Part shown: positions 8,198 to 16,565 of the stretch, in pieces | How positions within the stretch are numbered: position 1 is the first letter of the stretch | Layout: every line of letters begins with the position of its first letter | Source of the DNA: Actinopolymorpha alba DSM 45243 | GTDB lineage: Bacteria > Actinomycetota > Actinomycetes > Propionibacteriales > Actinopolymorphaceae | Direction: 5' to 3' | Length of the DNA: 64,000 nucleotides | Assembly: GCF_000373925.1 (NCBI RefSeq) | Contig: NZ_KB892755.1 | Coordinates: forward strand, 1-64,000 | The notes under the pieces: generated by a model | Databases searched by the model: none | What the model was told of the DNA's origin: nothing | The model's input: the letters and a program-made list of their open reading frames with translations, nothing else | Program-made: the position numbers and the translations under genes

Positions 8198-9175
8198 ATG
8201 CATTTCCTTCTCCGGCGAGCGATCTTCTATCTCATCGCCGCGTGGGCGGCGATCACGACGAACTTCATCCTGCCGCGCCTGATGCCGGGCGGTCCGGTCG
8301 AGGCGGTGATGGCGCGGCACGAGGGTCAACTCAGTGATCAGGCGGTGAACGCGCTACACATCGCGTTCGGCCTCGATCCCAACGCCAGCATGTGGTCGGA
8401 GTACGTTGAGTACTGGCGCAATCTGTTCACCGGAAACCTTGGCCTCTCGTTCACCTACTTTCCGACACCGGTGTCGACGGTGATCGCTCATGCCCTGCCG
8501 TGGACGCTGGTCCTGCTCGGAGTGGTGACGCTGGTCGAATGGATCCTCGGCACGTTCGCCGGCATCGTGGTCGGGTGGCGCCGCGGCACCTGGGTCGATG
8601 CCGTGCTCCCGCTGGGTGCGTTCCTTCGCGGAATTCCGCACTTTTGGATGGGACTCGTCATTGTGACGGTCTTCGCGGTGACCCTCGACTGGTTTCCGGT
8701 GAGCGGCGGCTATTCGTCGGACCTGCTGCCCAACGTCAGCGTGCCGTTCGTTGGCAGTGTGCTCTATCACGCGGTCCTACCAGCGTTGGCGATGGTGGTG
8801 GGGTCGCTGGCCACGCACATGCTGAGCATGCGCAACATGATGGTGACGACCCTGTCAGAGGACTACGTGCTGGTCGCCGAGGCGAAGGGCCTGCACCGTC
8901 GGCGGGTGATGCTGTCCTATGGTGCGCGCAACGCGATCTTGCCGAATGTGGCGGGCTTCGCCCTGCAGCTGGGATTCGTGGTCAGCGGGGCGCTGTTGGT
9001 GGAGAAGGTGTTCTCCTATCCGGGGATCGGTTATGTGTTGTTCCAGGCGGTCCATAACCAGGATTACCCGTTGCTGCAGGGGATCCTGCTCATCACCACA
9101 TTCACAGTGCTGATCGCCAGTTTCCTCGCTGACCTGGCGTTCTTCGCGCTCGATCCACGAACCCGGGAGGCGTGA
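8198..9175 (+). CDS. ABC transporter permease, DppB/OppB type
   Basis: The 325-aa integral membrane protein has the DppB layout: N-terminal helix (FYLIAAWAAITTNFILPRLMPGG), a periplasmic loop, then five helices with the cytoplasmic coupling motif EAKGLHRRRVMLSYGARNA (about residues 228-246) that contacts the ATPase. It forms the channel with the DppC-type protein encoded two bases downstream. The 93-bp gap after the binding-protein gene has no terminator-like hairpin, so co-transcription is likely. Confidence 0.88.
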   Translation: MHFLLRRAIFYLIAAWAAITTNFILPRLMPGGPVEAVMARHEGQLSDQAVNALHIAFGLDPNASMWSEYVEYWRNLFTGNLGLSFTYFPTPVSTVIAHALPWTLVLLGVVTLVEWILGTFAGIVVGWRRGTWVDAVLPLGAFLRGIPHFWMGLVIVTVFAVTLDWFPVSGGYSSDLLPNVSVPFVGSVLYHAVLPALAMVVGSLATHMLSMRNMMVTTLSEDYVLVAEAKGLHRRRVMLSYGARNAILPNVAGFALQLGFVVSGALLVEKVFSYPGIGYVLFQAVHNQDYPLLQGILLITTFTVLIASFLADLAFFALDPRTREA

Positions 9176-9176
9176 A

Positions 9177-10127
9177 ATGGCGGCGGAGGTGACGGTCACA
9201 TCCAGCGACGTCGGCCTGGTGTCGCAAGGCGGCGCCCGCCGCCGCCCCAGGGCGCCGTGGCTCCGCTCACCCAAGGTTGTGGCAGGTCTGGGGGTGGCCG
9301 GGTTCTTCATACTCATGGGCGTGTTCGGCCCGCTGATCGTCCCGGCCGACCCGTCGGCCACCAGCGCCGCGGTCCTTCAGCCGCCGTCACTCGAGCATCT
9401 GCTGGGTACGACCGCCACCGGCGAGGACGTTCTCTCACAGGTCCTGGCCGGGGCGCGGCTGAGTCTCGTGGTTGGCTTCACGGCGGCGGTCGTGGGCGAG
9501 GCGATCGCGATCCTCGTTGGCATCACCGCGGGCTATCTCGGCGGACTCGCAGACGAGGTGCTCTCGCTGGTGACGAACGTCTTCCTGGTGATACCGGTTC
9601 TTCCGCTCCAGATTCTGATCGTCACCTATCTCGGTGACGGCGGATGGCTTCTGCTCGCACTTGTCATCGCCCTGACCACGTGGTCACATGGCGCGCGACG
9701 GTTGCGGGCGCAGACGCTCTCGATCCGGCAACGTGACTATGTGCAGGCGGCAAGAGCGGCTGGCGAGCCGACCTGGCGAACGGTCGGTTTCGAGATCCTC
9801 CCGAACGTCAGCGCGATCGTCATCACCAGCTTCGTTTTCCACGTCACGTCGGCCATCGTGGTGCAGACCGGTCTGGCGTTCCTCGGCCTCGGAAACGTGT
9901 CCGACTGGAGTTGGGGCAGCGTTCTCTACTGGTCCGACAACAGCAACGCCTTCCTGCTGGGTGCGTGGTGGTGGTTCGTACCCCCGGGACTGTGCTTGGC
10001 GTTCCTTGGCAGTGGGCTCGCTCTCATCAATCTCGGGATCGATGAGGTCATCAACCCGCGACTGAGAACCGGCCTGAAAGCGGCGCGGTTGTTCGGGAGG
10101 GCAAGGGCGGTGGGCAATGAGCACTGA
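9177..10127 (+). CDS. ABC transporter permease, DppC/OppC type
   Basis: The 316-aa product has an N-terminal membrane helix (VVAGLGVAGFFILMGVFGPLIVP), the DppC-type loop with LLGTTATGEDVLSQVLAGAR and a BPD_transp_1 core with the coupling motif QAARAAGEPTWRTVGFEILPN. It pairs with the preceding DppB-type permease, and the intergenic distance is one base. Its 3' end overlaps the first ATPase gene by 11 bp, consistent with one tightly packed transporter operon. Confidence 0.88.
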   Translation: MAAEVTVTSSDVGLVSQGGARRRPRAPWLRSPKVVAGLGVAGFFILMGVFGPLIVPADPSATSAAVLQPPSLEHLLGTTATGEDVLSQVLAGARLSLVVGFTAAVVGEAIAILVGITAGYLGGLADEVLSLVTNVFLVIPVLPLQILIVTYLGDGGWLLLALVIALTTWSHGARRLRAQTLSIRQRDYVQAARAAGEPTWRTVGFEILPNVSAIVITSFVFHVTSAIVVQTGLAFLGLGNVSDWSWGSVLYWSDNSNAFLLGAWWWFVPPGLCLAFLGSGLALINLGIDEVINPRLRTGLKAARLFGRARAVGNEH

Positions 10128-11223
10128 CTGGACGGCGCGGCCCTCGGCGACGCCTGCGGACGCCGATGCCGTGCTCGAGATTCGCGGGCTGCGGGTCGAT
10201 TATGGTGCTGGAGCGCACGCGATCCATGCGGTCAACGGGGTCGATCTGACGCTCCATAGAGGAGAGGTGCTCGGCGTCGCGGGCGAGTCTGGCTCGGGCA
10301 AGTCGACCCTTGCGTACGCGGCGAGCCGGCTACTCCGCCCACCGGGGCGAACGGTCGCGGGCGAGGTCACGTACTACCCCGCTGGCGCCGGCAGGCAGGA
10401 GCCGGGGATCGACGTACTCGCGTTGCCGCCAGAGCGGCTGCGGAAGTTTCGATGGACCGAGCTGTCTGTGGTGTTCCAGGCCGCGATGAGCTCCCTCAAC
10501 CCGGTCTTGAACGTCGCAACGCAGCTCACTGACGCGCTGGAGGCGCATCGGCCGGGGATGACCCGGCGGCAGTGCCTTGCCCGGGCGCGGGAGCTCCTCG
10601 AGTTGGTCAACATCGACGTGGCGCGGCTCTCCGCTTATCCGCATCAGTTGTCCGGCGGGCAACGTCAGCGGATCATGATCGCGATGGCGCTCGTGCTCGA
10701 GCCCGAGGTCATCATCATGGACGAACCCACCACCTCACTGGATGTCGTGGTGCAGCGCGAGATTCTCGCCCGCGTGATGGAGTTGCGGGCGCGATTGGAC
10801 TGCTCGGTCATCTTCATCACCCACGACCTTTCGTTGCTCGCCGAAATCGCCGACACCATCGCGGTGATGTACGCCGGCAAGGTGGTGGAGATAGCTCCGG
10901 CCGAAGTTCTGTGCCAGACGCCCAGCCACCCTTACTCCGCTGGGCTCCTGTCGTCGTTTCCCTCCTTGCACGGGCCGCACCGGACCCTGGTGGGCATTCC
11001 CGGCCTGCCGCCGGACCCGCGGGCGCTCCCAGCTGGCTGCCCCTTCCACCCGCGTTGTGGCGAGGCCGTCGCGGCGTGTTCCCGCGACGTCCCCGCGTTG
11101 TTCGCGCTGGGGCAACGGCATCAAGCTGCCTGCCTGGTGCGAGAGGCGGCGGCCCACGCGGAGCTGAACGCGACGGACAGTCGGCAGGCATCTCCGAGTC
11201 TCCCCGGGAGGGCGGAACGATGA
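10117..11223 (+). CDS. ABC transporter ATPase, DppD/OppD type
   Basis: The 368-aa nucleotide-binding subunit shows Walker [10 protein letters not shown] (about residues 52-60), signature LSGGQRQR, Walker [10 protein letters not shown] and the switch histidine in FITHD. The C-terminal oligopeptide-transporter extension carries the cysteine cluster GCPFHPRC, typical of DppD/OppD proteins, some of which bind a 4Fe-4S cluster there. It powers uptake together with the following DppF-type ATPase. It overlaps the permease gene by 11 bp and the next gene by 4 bp. Confidence 0.9.
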   Translation: MSTDWTARPSATPADADAVLEIRGLRVDYGAGAHAIHAVNGVDLTLHRGEVLGVAGESGSGKSTLAYAASRLLRPPGRTVAGEVTYYPAGAGRQEPGIDVLALPPERLRKFRWTELSVVFQAAMSSLNPVLNVATQLTDALEAHRPGMTRRQCLARARELLELVNIDVARLSAYPHQLSGGQRQRIMIAMALVLEPEVIIMDEPTTSLDVVVQREILARVMELRARLDCSVIFITHDLSLLAEIADTIAVMYAGKVVEIAPAEVLCQTPSHPYSAGLLSSFPSLHGPHRTLVGIPGLPPDPRALPAGCPFHPRCGEAVAACSRDVPALFALGQRHQAACLVREAAAHAELNATDSRQASPSLPGRAER

Positions 11224-12284
11224 AGGCACCTGACGGGCTCGACGGGGTACCAGTGCTCGAAGCGCGGGGTTTGACCAAACTGTTCAAGGTCAGGTCAGAG
11301 CGGGGCGCGGGATACCGCCGGGGAAGGGTGCTCTACGCGGTCGATGGCGTCAACCTCGCCCTGCGCCCCGGGCGGTCGGTCGCGCTCGTCGGCGAAAGCG
11401 GGTCCGGAAAGTCCACGGTCGCGCGGCTGCTCGCGCATCTCTACCCGATAACCGCGGGAGAGGTTCGGCTGAACGGCCGCCCGACGCGGCCAAGGTTCGC
11501 GCGAGCGCGCCGGGCGTACGCCAGGAACGTCCAGCTCATCTTCCAGGACCCGTTCGCTTCCCTGAATCCCACGCACCGGATCCGGTATCAGCTGACGCGC
11601 GTACTCCGCCTCCACGGTTACGCCCGGGGGCGAGACCAGACGGCGCAGGTGCTGGAGGATCTGCTTGCCCGCGTACAACTCACGCCCGCGAACCAATACC
11701 TCGAGAAGTTCCCGCACGAGTTGTCCGGCGGGCAGCTGCAGCGGGTGGCGATCGCCCGCGCACTCGCCGCACGCCCTCTGGTGCTCCTTGCCGACGAGCC
11801 GGTATCGATGCTGGACGTCTCGATCCGGCTGGGTGTGCTCAACCTGCTGGCGGCTCTGAAGGTGCAGGAGCGGCTGGCGATTCTCTACATCACGCACGAC
11901 ATCGCCTCCGCACGTTACTTCGCCGAAGAGACGCTGGTCATGTTTCTCGGGCAGCTGGTCGAGGGCGGGCCCAGCGAGGAGCTGACCCAACGGCCAGCTC
12001 ATCCGTATACCCAGTTGCTCATCTCCTCTGCTCCCGACCCGAGCAAGCGTGGAGTTCGCACTGAGGGTCGACCTCCGCGCGCGGGGGGAAGGCCGTCGCC
12101 GGAGGGCTGCCGCTTCGCCGGGCGCTGTCCGCACACGATGCCGGTGTGCCGCGACACCACTCCGGTGGTGTCCGACCTGGGTGGCGGCCATTGGGTCCGG
12201 TGCTGGCTGCATGAGCCGGCGAGTGCCGAAACAGTGGGGGCAAGTGCCACCCGTCCGGACCAGCAGGAGGTTGCGCGACCATGA
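11220..12284 (+). CDS. ABC transporter ATPase, DppF/OppF type
   Basis: The 354-aa second ATPase has Walker [10 protein letters not shown], signature ELSGGQLQR, Walker [10 protein letters not shown] with MLDVS, switch histidine in YITHD and the C-terminal extension [15 protein letters not shown]. The start at ATG 11220 overlaps the stop of the DppD-type gene (ATGA) and follows GGGAGGGCGG; the same frame is open far upstream inside the preceding gene, but that part reads as out-of-frame translation. It completes the five-component transporter. Confidence 0.9.
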   Translation: MKAPDGLDGVPVLEARGLTKLFKVRSERGAGYRRGRVLYAVDGVNLALRPGRSVALVGESGSGKSTVARLLAHLYPITAGEVRLNGRPTRPRFARARRAYARNVQLIFQDPFASLNPTHRIRYQLTRVLRLHGYARGRDQTAQVLEDLLARVQLTPANQYLEKFPHELSGGQLQRVAIARALAARPLVLLADEPVSMLDVSIRLGVLNLLAALKVQERLAILYITHDIASARYFAEETLVMFLGQLVEGGPSEELTQRPAHPYTQLLISSAPDPSKRGVRTEGRPPRAGGRPSPEGCRFAGRCPHTMPVCRDTTPVVSDLGGGHWVRCWLHEPASAETVGASATRPDQQEVARP

Positions 12285-13528
12285 AGAAGATCGCCGCGAT
12301 CGTCAACGAGTACTGGGAACGCTCGCACGCGGACCTCATCGTGACAAAGCTCTGCGACGGCTACGAACTCATGTGGACCCCGCTGCGTCCGCACGTGCAC
12401 GTCGCCTCCCTGCATGTGAGCGATCCCGGGCCGACAGATGTCGGGCAGGATCGGGCGGACGCGCGCGGTGTCCGTACTCACTCCAGCATCGAGCGGGCAC
12501 TCACCCGCGGCGGGGAGAAACTCGCGGTTGACGGCGTGGTCCTCATCGCCGAACGCAACCGGCGAAGTGGGCGTCCCGAGCAGTTCGACGAGCGCGGCCG
12601 TCCGGTAGACCGCCGGCACGAGTCCTTCTCCGAGATCGCGAGGGTGTGTGCGGCGAACGGACGTGGAGTTCCGGTCTTTATTGACAAGCATCTCGGTCAC
12701 AACTGGACGCAGATCAAGGATGTCTATGACACGGCGAGAGAGGTCGGCATCCCGCTGATGGCGGGATCGTCCGTGCCGGTGACGGTGCGGTGTCCACCGG
12801 TCCAGTTACCTGCCGGAGCCACCGTCGAGGAAATCATCGTACTCGCGACCGGCGGGGGCGAGCCGCCGATCTTTCATCCGCTCGAACTCGTGCAGTCCAT
12901 GATCGAGCATCGAAATGGACACGAGACGGGTGTCGCGGCCGTGCGGTTCCTTTCAGGCAAGGCGTTCTGGGACGCGTGGGAGTCGGGCCAGGCCTGGTCG
13001 CGCTCCCTTCAGGAGGCCGCTCTGGCGGCGGTGCCGCACATCGACGGCCCGCCTCGGGACTACTACGAGAAGGAACGCGCGGCCGGACGGTTGAGCGCGT
13101 TACCGGAGCTGGGAGCACCCACCAAGCCCGCAGGTCGCGAAGAGGCGCTCCTGGTTGAGTACGTCGACGGCACCCGCCTGGCCATCCTGCTCCTGACCGG
13201 ATACATGCTGCGCCGCTCTGTTGCCATGCGGGTGCGCGGTCAAGACGCGCCGCTGGTCACCTGGACCCCAACCGGCGCGAAGGTGCCGGACATTCCGATG
13301 GTGGGTGCCGCAGTGCCGCCACCGGGGTCGCCGAAACCGGCCACGTGGAACTTCGACCACCTGGCGTTCTTCATCGACGAATTCATGCAGACGGGGGTTT
13401 CGCCGTTCCCGATCGAACGAACGCTGCTCACCAGCGGGATCATCGACGCTGCCATGACGTCGCGGCACCGCGGGGGCGAGCGGGAAATGACGCCGCACCT
13501 GGCGATCGAATACCACCCAACGCGGTGA
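12281..13528 (+). CDS. conserved protein of unknown function, last gene of the Dpp operon
   Basis: The 415-aa protein begins [20 protein letters not shown] with a Rossmann-like strand and has conserved-looking blocks: [17 protein letters not shown] (about 78-94), [14 protein letters not shown] (about 129-142), [13 protein letters not shown] (about 155-167) and [13 protein letters not shown]. It resembles uncharacterised proteins I associate with planctomycetes and other environmental bacteria, sometimes loosely labelled oxidoreductase-like. I recognise no cofactor motif and no confirmed activity. Its start overlaps the DppF-type stop (ATGA) after an AGGAGG site, so it belongs to the operon and may process the imported compound (inference). 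Confidence 0.75.
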   Translation: MKKIAAIVNEYWERSHADLIVTKLCDGYELMWTPLRPHVHVASLHVSDPGPTDVGQDRADARGVRTHSSIERALTRGGEKLAVDGVVLIAERNRRSGRPEQFDERGRPVDRRHESFSEIARVCAANGRGVPVFIDKHLGHNWTQIKDVYDTAREVGIPLMAGSSVPVTVRCPPVQLPAGATVEEIIVLATGGGEPPIFHPLELVQSMIEHRNGHETGVAAVRFLSGKAFWDAWESGQAWSRSLQEAALAAVPHIDGPPRDYYEKERAAGRLSALPELGAPTKPAGREEALLVEYVDGTRLAILLLTGYMLRRSVAMRVRGQDAPLVTWTPTGAKVPDIPMVGAAVPPPGSPKPATWNFDHLAFFIDEFMQTGVSPFPIERTLLTSGIIDAAMTSRHRGGEREMTPHLAIEYHPTR

Positions 13529-13602
13529 GGTTGTTGGTTGGCGGCATGGGCCACCGCGACGAAGCGTGCTCTTCGTCGAACGTGGGTTGGTCGAATGCCG
13601 AT

Positions 13603-13636
13603 CGAAGGGGAGGCGGCCGAGGCCGCCTCCCCTTCG
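13603..13636. terminator. perfect inverted repeat, bidirectional terminator
   Basis: Two perfectly complementary 16-bp arms (13603-13618 and 13621-13636; arm begins CGAAGGGGAGGCGG) separated by two bases sit between converging genes that end at 13528 and 13657. It can form a very stable G/C-rich stem on either strand. There is no long U-tract, as is usual in high-GC actinobacteria. It most likely ends both the Dpp operon and the second PstS-like gene. Confidence 0.8.
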
Positions 13637-13656
13637 GTTGTTGGAGGATGCCGCGC

Positions 13657-14661
13657 TCAGGTCGCGGAGGAGATGTCCGTCAGCCGGGTGAGCTCCTGAT
13701 GAACGTGCCCTGCAGGCAGCGGCAGGTAGTCGCCTTCCTGCGCGACCACCTCCTGGCCCTCGCGGCTGAGGATGAACCTGAGGAACTCCCGCACCATCGG
13801 CACCCAGGTGGTGTCTTCCGCTTCGCGGACGAAGGCATACACGGATCGGCTCAGGGGGTACGCCCTGGTGGCGGTCGTCTCGCGGGTTCCCTCAACGAAC
13901 GGTCCGTCGTATTCGGAAAGGGCAACCGCCTTGATCTTGGCGGTCCGGTTGCGAAAACCGGCCAGGCCGATGGCGTAGGGGTCCTGTTCAAGAGCGGTCA
14001 CCAGCGCGTCGGCCGCGTGGCCTCCAGAGCCGGCATACATCTGGGTCGGTGCGCCTGGTGGAAGTTGTGCCAGGGGAGACCACCTGCCGCCCTGCAAGAC
14101 CCGAATCTGGAAATGCTGGGCGGTGCCGGTGTCGGGATCGAGGCCGTATATTTTTATCGGCTTGTCTGCCCACTCCCCGGTGAGTCCAAGCTGTCCCCAG
14201 GTCGTGATCGGTGTGGATCCACCCTGTTTGCGGTCGGACGAATAGATCGCATCGAGCTGCTGAAATGTCAAGCTTGTCACCGGATTGTCCGAATTCACCA
14301 GAACGGCGACGGCGACCGTCTTGGCGAACGTGTCGAAAGCGCCGGTCGCGATACTGAATCCAACCGGTTGATGACTGAACACCCGCTTCCACGACGTCCG
14401 CTCCAGCTTTCGCATCTCGCGGCCGAACAGGCCAATCTCCGCCGTTCCCGTATAGAGCGCGCCCACCGCGGTCGAGGTCCCGACGAGGAAGTGCTCAAAC
14501 TCCAGGTCCTGATGAAACCGCGCGAACCCGGTGGTCCAACCACGCCAGAGCTTCTCAAATGCCGGATCGCCCCAGGCTGTGAGCTTTCCGTGGACATCCT
14601 GCAGCGGCTCGTAGGCCGGCAGCTCAGGTGACTCCTTGAGACGGGACTCCGTTGCAGTCAT
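13657..14661 (-). CDS. PstS-like substrate-binding-fold protein 2, no signal peptide
   Basis: This 334-aa relative of the 5.2-kb PstS-like protein has GTAEIGLFGREM, AVLVNSDNPVTSLTFQQLDAIY, TTWGQLGLTGEWAD, AYPLSRSVYAFV and FLRFILSREGQEVVAQ. The N-terminus (MTATESRLKESPELPAYEPL) has no signal peptide. ATG 14661 is chosen because GAGAGGG lies upstream; the frame is open to an ATG at 14703 that has no ribosome binding site. It is divergent from PstS-like gene 3 over a short AT-richer region. Ligand unknown; the family binds phosphate-like oxyanions. Confidence 0.82.
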   Translation of the reverse strand: MTATESRLKESPELPAYEPLQDVHGKLTAWGDPAFEKLWRGWTTGFARFHQDLEFEHFLVGTSTAVGALYTGTAEIGLFGREMRKLERTSWKRVFSHQPVGFSIATGAFDTFAKTVAVAVLVNSDNPVTSLTFQQLDAIYSSDRKQGGSTPITTWGQLGLTGEWADKPIKIYGLDPDTGTAQHFQIRVLQGGRWSPLAQLPPGAPTQMYAGSGGHAADALVTALEQDPYAIGLAGFRNRTAKIKAVALSEYDGPFVEGTRETTATRAYPLSRSVYAFVREAEDTTWVPMVREFLRFILSREGQEVVAQEGDYLPLPAGHVHQELTRLTDISSAT

Positions 14662-14773
14662 AGGCGTCAGCCCTCTCGGAATGTAATCCGATTCTAGAAT
14701 CAATCGTTATTCTGAAAATGTAGCGACTGTTAGACTCTTGGTCAAGATCGACTGTCCGGATATGCTTCGTCAT
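14662..14773. promoter_or_regulatory. divergent promoter between PstS-like genes 2 and 3
   Basis: This region is AT-richer than its surroundings. It holds a perfect 12-bp palindrome GATTCTAGAATC (14690-14701). It also has a good promoter for the plus-strand gene: TTGGTC (14738-14743), 17 bp spacing, TATGCT (14761-14766). A transcript from it would start at about 14773, at the ATG of PstS-like gene 3, implying a leaderless mRNA. Sequences CGTTATTC and TGTTAGACTC resemble the GTTAC boxes near 2.8 kb. Confidence 0.45.
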
Positions 14774-15751
14774 ATGCTGATAGAGAAGCGGACGCACGCC
14801 CGGCCGCGTGCTGAGGCGTCGCGTCCGAAGCTTGACGAGCAGCTACCCGAGTTCGAGCCGGGTGATGATTCCACCGCGTGGTTGAGGTGTGTCGAGTCGG
14901 ACACCACAGTCGAGTTGCTGGACCGGTGGATGACCGGCTTCAGGCGCTACCATCCCGAGGTCCGTATCGACAGGTTCGTTGGTGGATCGACGTCCGCTGG
15001 CCCGGCACTGACCGGTGAATGGGCGGACCTGGGCTTGATCGCCCGCGAGTTGTTACCGCGCGAGGAGCGCCCCTTCGTCGACAAGTTCGGCTATCGCCCA
15101 GAGCGGATCGCGGTCGCTGGCGGAAGTTACCGCACGATCGGATATACGGATGCGATCGCGGTGTTCGTCCATCCTGACAACCCGCTCGATTCCCTGTCCC
15201 TTCCCCAACTTGCCGCGATCTACGGTGAGATTCCGCCGCCGGGGCATGAACCCATCGTGACGTGGGGACAGCTCGGCCTCGAGGGTGAATGGGCAGGTGA
15301 ACGAATCAGGCCGTGGGGAACCAAACCGGAGAACGGCTTCGAGCACTTTCTCCGGGAGCGAGTCCTTCGCAACGGGCGATACCGCAGCGGGATCGCCGTG
15401 CGAGAGACGGTGCGCCCCCTTCCTTCGGCGGTGGCGGAGGACCGCTACGCGATCGGTTATGCGGGCGTTGGCTATCTGACGCCGACGGTCAAGGCGCTGG
15501 CACTCGCGGCGGACGACTGTGGGCCACACCTGAGTCCGTCGATGGACAACGTCGCCACTCATCGGTATCCGCTCAGCCGGCTGATCTACCTCTTCCTCAA
15601 TCGGAAGCCAGGCGGGCAGATACCGCCCGGATTACGACAGTTCGTGAGGTACGTCCTCAGCTACGAGGGCCAGCAGGCGGTCCTCGACGAGGGGATATTC
15701 ATGCCGTTGCCGGCCGAGATCGTTAGTCGGGAGCTCGGACGCCTTCATTAG
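14774..15751 (+). CDS. PstS-like substrate-binding-fold protein 3, no signal peptide
   Basis: This third PstS-like protein (325 aa) shows GEWADLGLIAREL, AVFVHPDNPLDSLSLPQLAAIYG, VTWGQLGLEGEWAG, RYPLSRLIYLFLNRKPGG and FVRYVLSYEGQQAVLDEG. It has no signal peptide. ATG 14774 is taken as start because a promoter predicts transcription beginning there; ATG 14762 and TTG 14738 are in frame but would lie inside the promoter elements. The shared TWGQ-GL-GEWA block marks all three copies as one subfamily. A palindrome follows the stop codon directly. Confidence 0.82.
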   Translation: MLIEKRTHARPRAEASRPKLDEQLPEFEPGDDSTAWLRCVESDTTVELLDRWMTGFRRYHPEVRIDRFVGGSTSAGPALTGEWADLGLIARELLPREERPFVDKFGYRPERIAVAGGSYRTIGYTDAIAVFVHPDNPLDSLSLPQLAAIYGEIPPPGHEPIVTWGQLGLEGEWAGERIRPWGTKPENGFEHFLRERVLRNGRYRSGIAVRETVRPLPSAVAEDRYAIGYAGVGYLTPTVKALALAADDCGPHLSPSMDNVATHRYPLSRLIYLFLNRKPGGQIPPGLRQFVRYVLSYEGQQAVLDEGIFMPLPAEIVSRELGRLH

Positions 15752-15766
15752 AGGTCGCGCGACCTC
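15751..15766. repeat. 16-bp palindrome GAGGTCGCGCGACCTC (copy 1)
   Basis: The perfect palindrome begins on the last base of the PstS-like 3 stop codon and extends imperfectly outward (ATTAG on the left, CCTAAT on the right). The identical 16-mer recurs at 40892-40907 after the amidase gene. It may be a small terminator hairpin or a dispersed palindromic repeat. Confidence 0.6.
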
Positions 15767-15830
15767 CTAATGCTCCGTCCGTCGACCCCGGGCGGAGAGC
15801 GGACGGTCGTCCGCGCACTCCAGGCTCTCG

Positions 15831-16517
15831 TCAGCGGCGACCGCGAAGCACGGAGTTGGTGGCAGTGTCGACCTCATAAACCCGGTCGGCGAACCCGTTC
15901 AATGCCTGGGTGCACTCGGTGAGCGCGTCCTCGGCGTGCCGTGCACCATCTGACCCGAGCACGTCACGACCGCGAACCTTGTCGAACCACCGTCGAAGCT
16001 TGGTCAGGTCCTCGTCGTTCTCTTCGAGTTCGACGTAGGTGAATCGCTTCTCGGCGGTCTCCTTCTCAATCCGATCAAGGAAGGCCTGGCAGCGATCGAC
16101 GATCTCTTGATACTCCTCGTCGCGTGCTGCGTTGAACGACGCCACTATGTCGGCTTCACCTACCAACGCTTCCGATGCGAGCAGCAGCGCGGTGCCACCC
16201 ATCTCCTCGACGATCTCGTTGCGCAACGCGCGGAACGCGCGAGCCCCGCCGACGGTGGACGGCATCGCGGCGACCGAATTCTGGAGGTAGATCGCGCCGA
16301 GCGCCTTCAGGCGCCGCCACACTGCCGCACGCAGGCGGGTGGGTTCGCTCGGAACGCGGTACACCAAAACCAGCCACGGTGCTCCGACGTCGCCCGCGCT
16401 GGTCGATCCGCGGGTGCGTGCGCGGGGCGAGTTGGCCCCGCCGGGATTGCCAATCTGCTTCTCCACAACCTCATAGGGTAACGGGAGTAACGAACAAGGG
16501 CTAACGGGCGTCATCAT
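15831..16517 (-). CDS. ChrB-domain protein (copy 2)
   Basis: The 228-aa paralog of the 1.0-kb protein has PWLVLVYRVPSEPTRLRAAV then WRRLKALGAIYLQNSVAAMP (about residues 47-85), and a charged helical part ending ENDEDLTKLRRWFDKVRGRD, matching the other copy's HRWFARVTERD. ChrB proteins are known as chromate-responsive regulators next to chrA; none is present. The start is uncertain: ATG 16517 gives the longest form, but TAAC boxes lie inside its first codons, so GTG 16466 (after GAGG) is an alternative. It closes the PstS-like cluster, mirroring copy 1 at the other end. Confidence 0.78.
   Translation of the reverse strand: MMTPVSPCSLLPLPYEVVEKQIGNPGGANSPRARTRGSTSAGDVGAPWLVLVYRVPSEPTRLRAAVWRRLKALGAIYLQNSVAAMPSTVGGARAFRALRNEIVEEMGGTALLLASEALVGEADIVASFNAARDEEYQEIVDRCQAFLDRIEKETAEKRFTYVELEENDEDLTKLRRWFDKVRGRDVLGSDGARHAEDALTECTQALNGFADRVYEVDTATNSVLRGRR
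16476..16508. promoter_or_regulatory. three TAAC boxes at the 5' end of ChrB-domain gene 2
   Basis: Plus-strand copies GGTAACGGG (16477-16485), AGTAACGAA (16486-16494) and GCTAACGGG (16500-16508) lie in direct orientation. On the gene's own strand the middle one reads CGTTACTC, identical to a box at 2862-2869. A site for a shared regulator, possibly ChrB itself, is an inference. The boxes overlap the first codons if the longest reading frame is used. Confidence 0.35.
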
Positions 16518-16565
16518 CTTCGAAACGCGCCGATCCCGGGCGCAGCCTGATGACGGCGACTGAGG

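Noticed and set aside
13603-13636. Insertion-sequence end
   Set aside because: The perfect inverted repeat is alone, lies exactly between convergent stop codons and has no transposase nearby, which fits a bidirectional terminator.
5191-15751. Phosphate uptake (Pst) operon
   Set aside because: PstS-like proteins lack signal peptides and there are no pstC, pstA, pstB or phoU genes; the nearby transporter is Dpp/Opp type.
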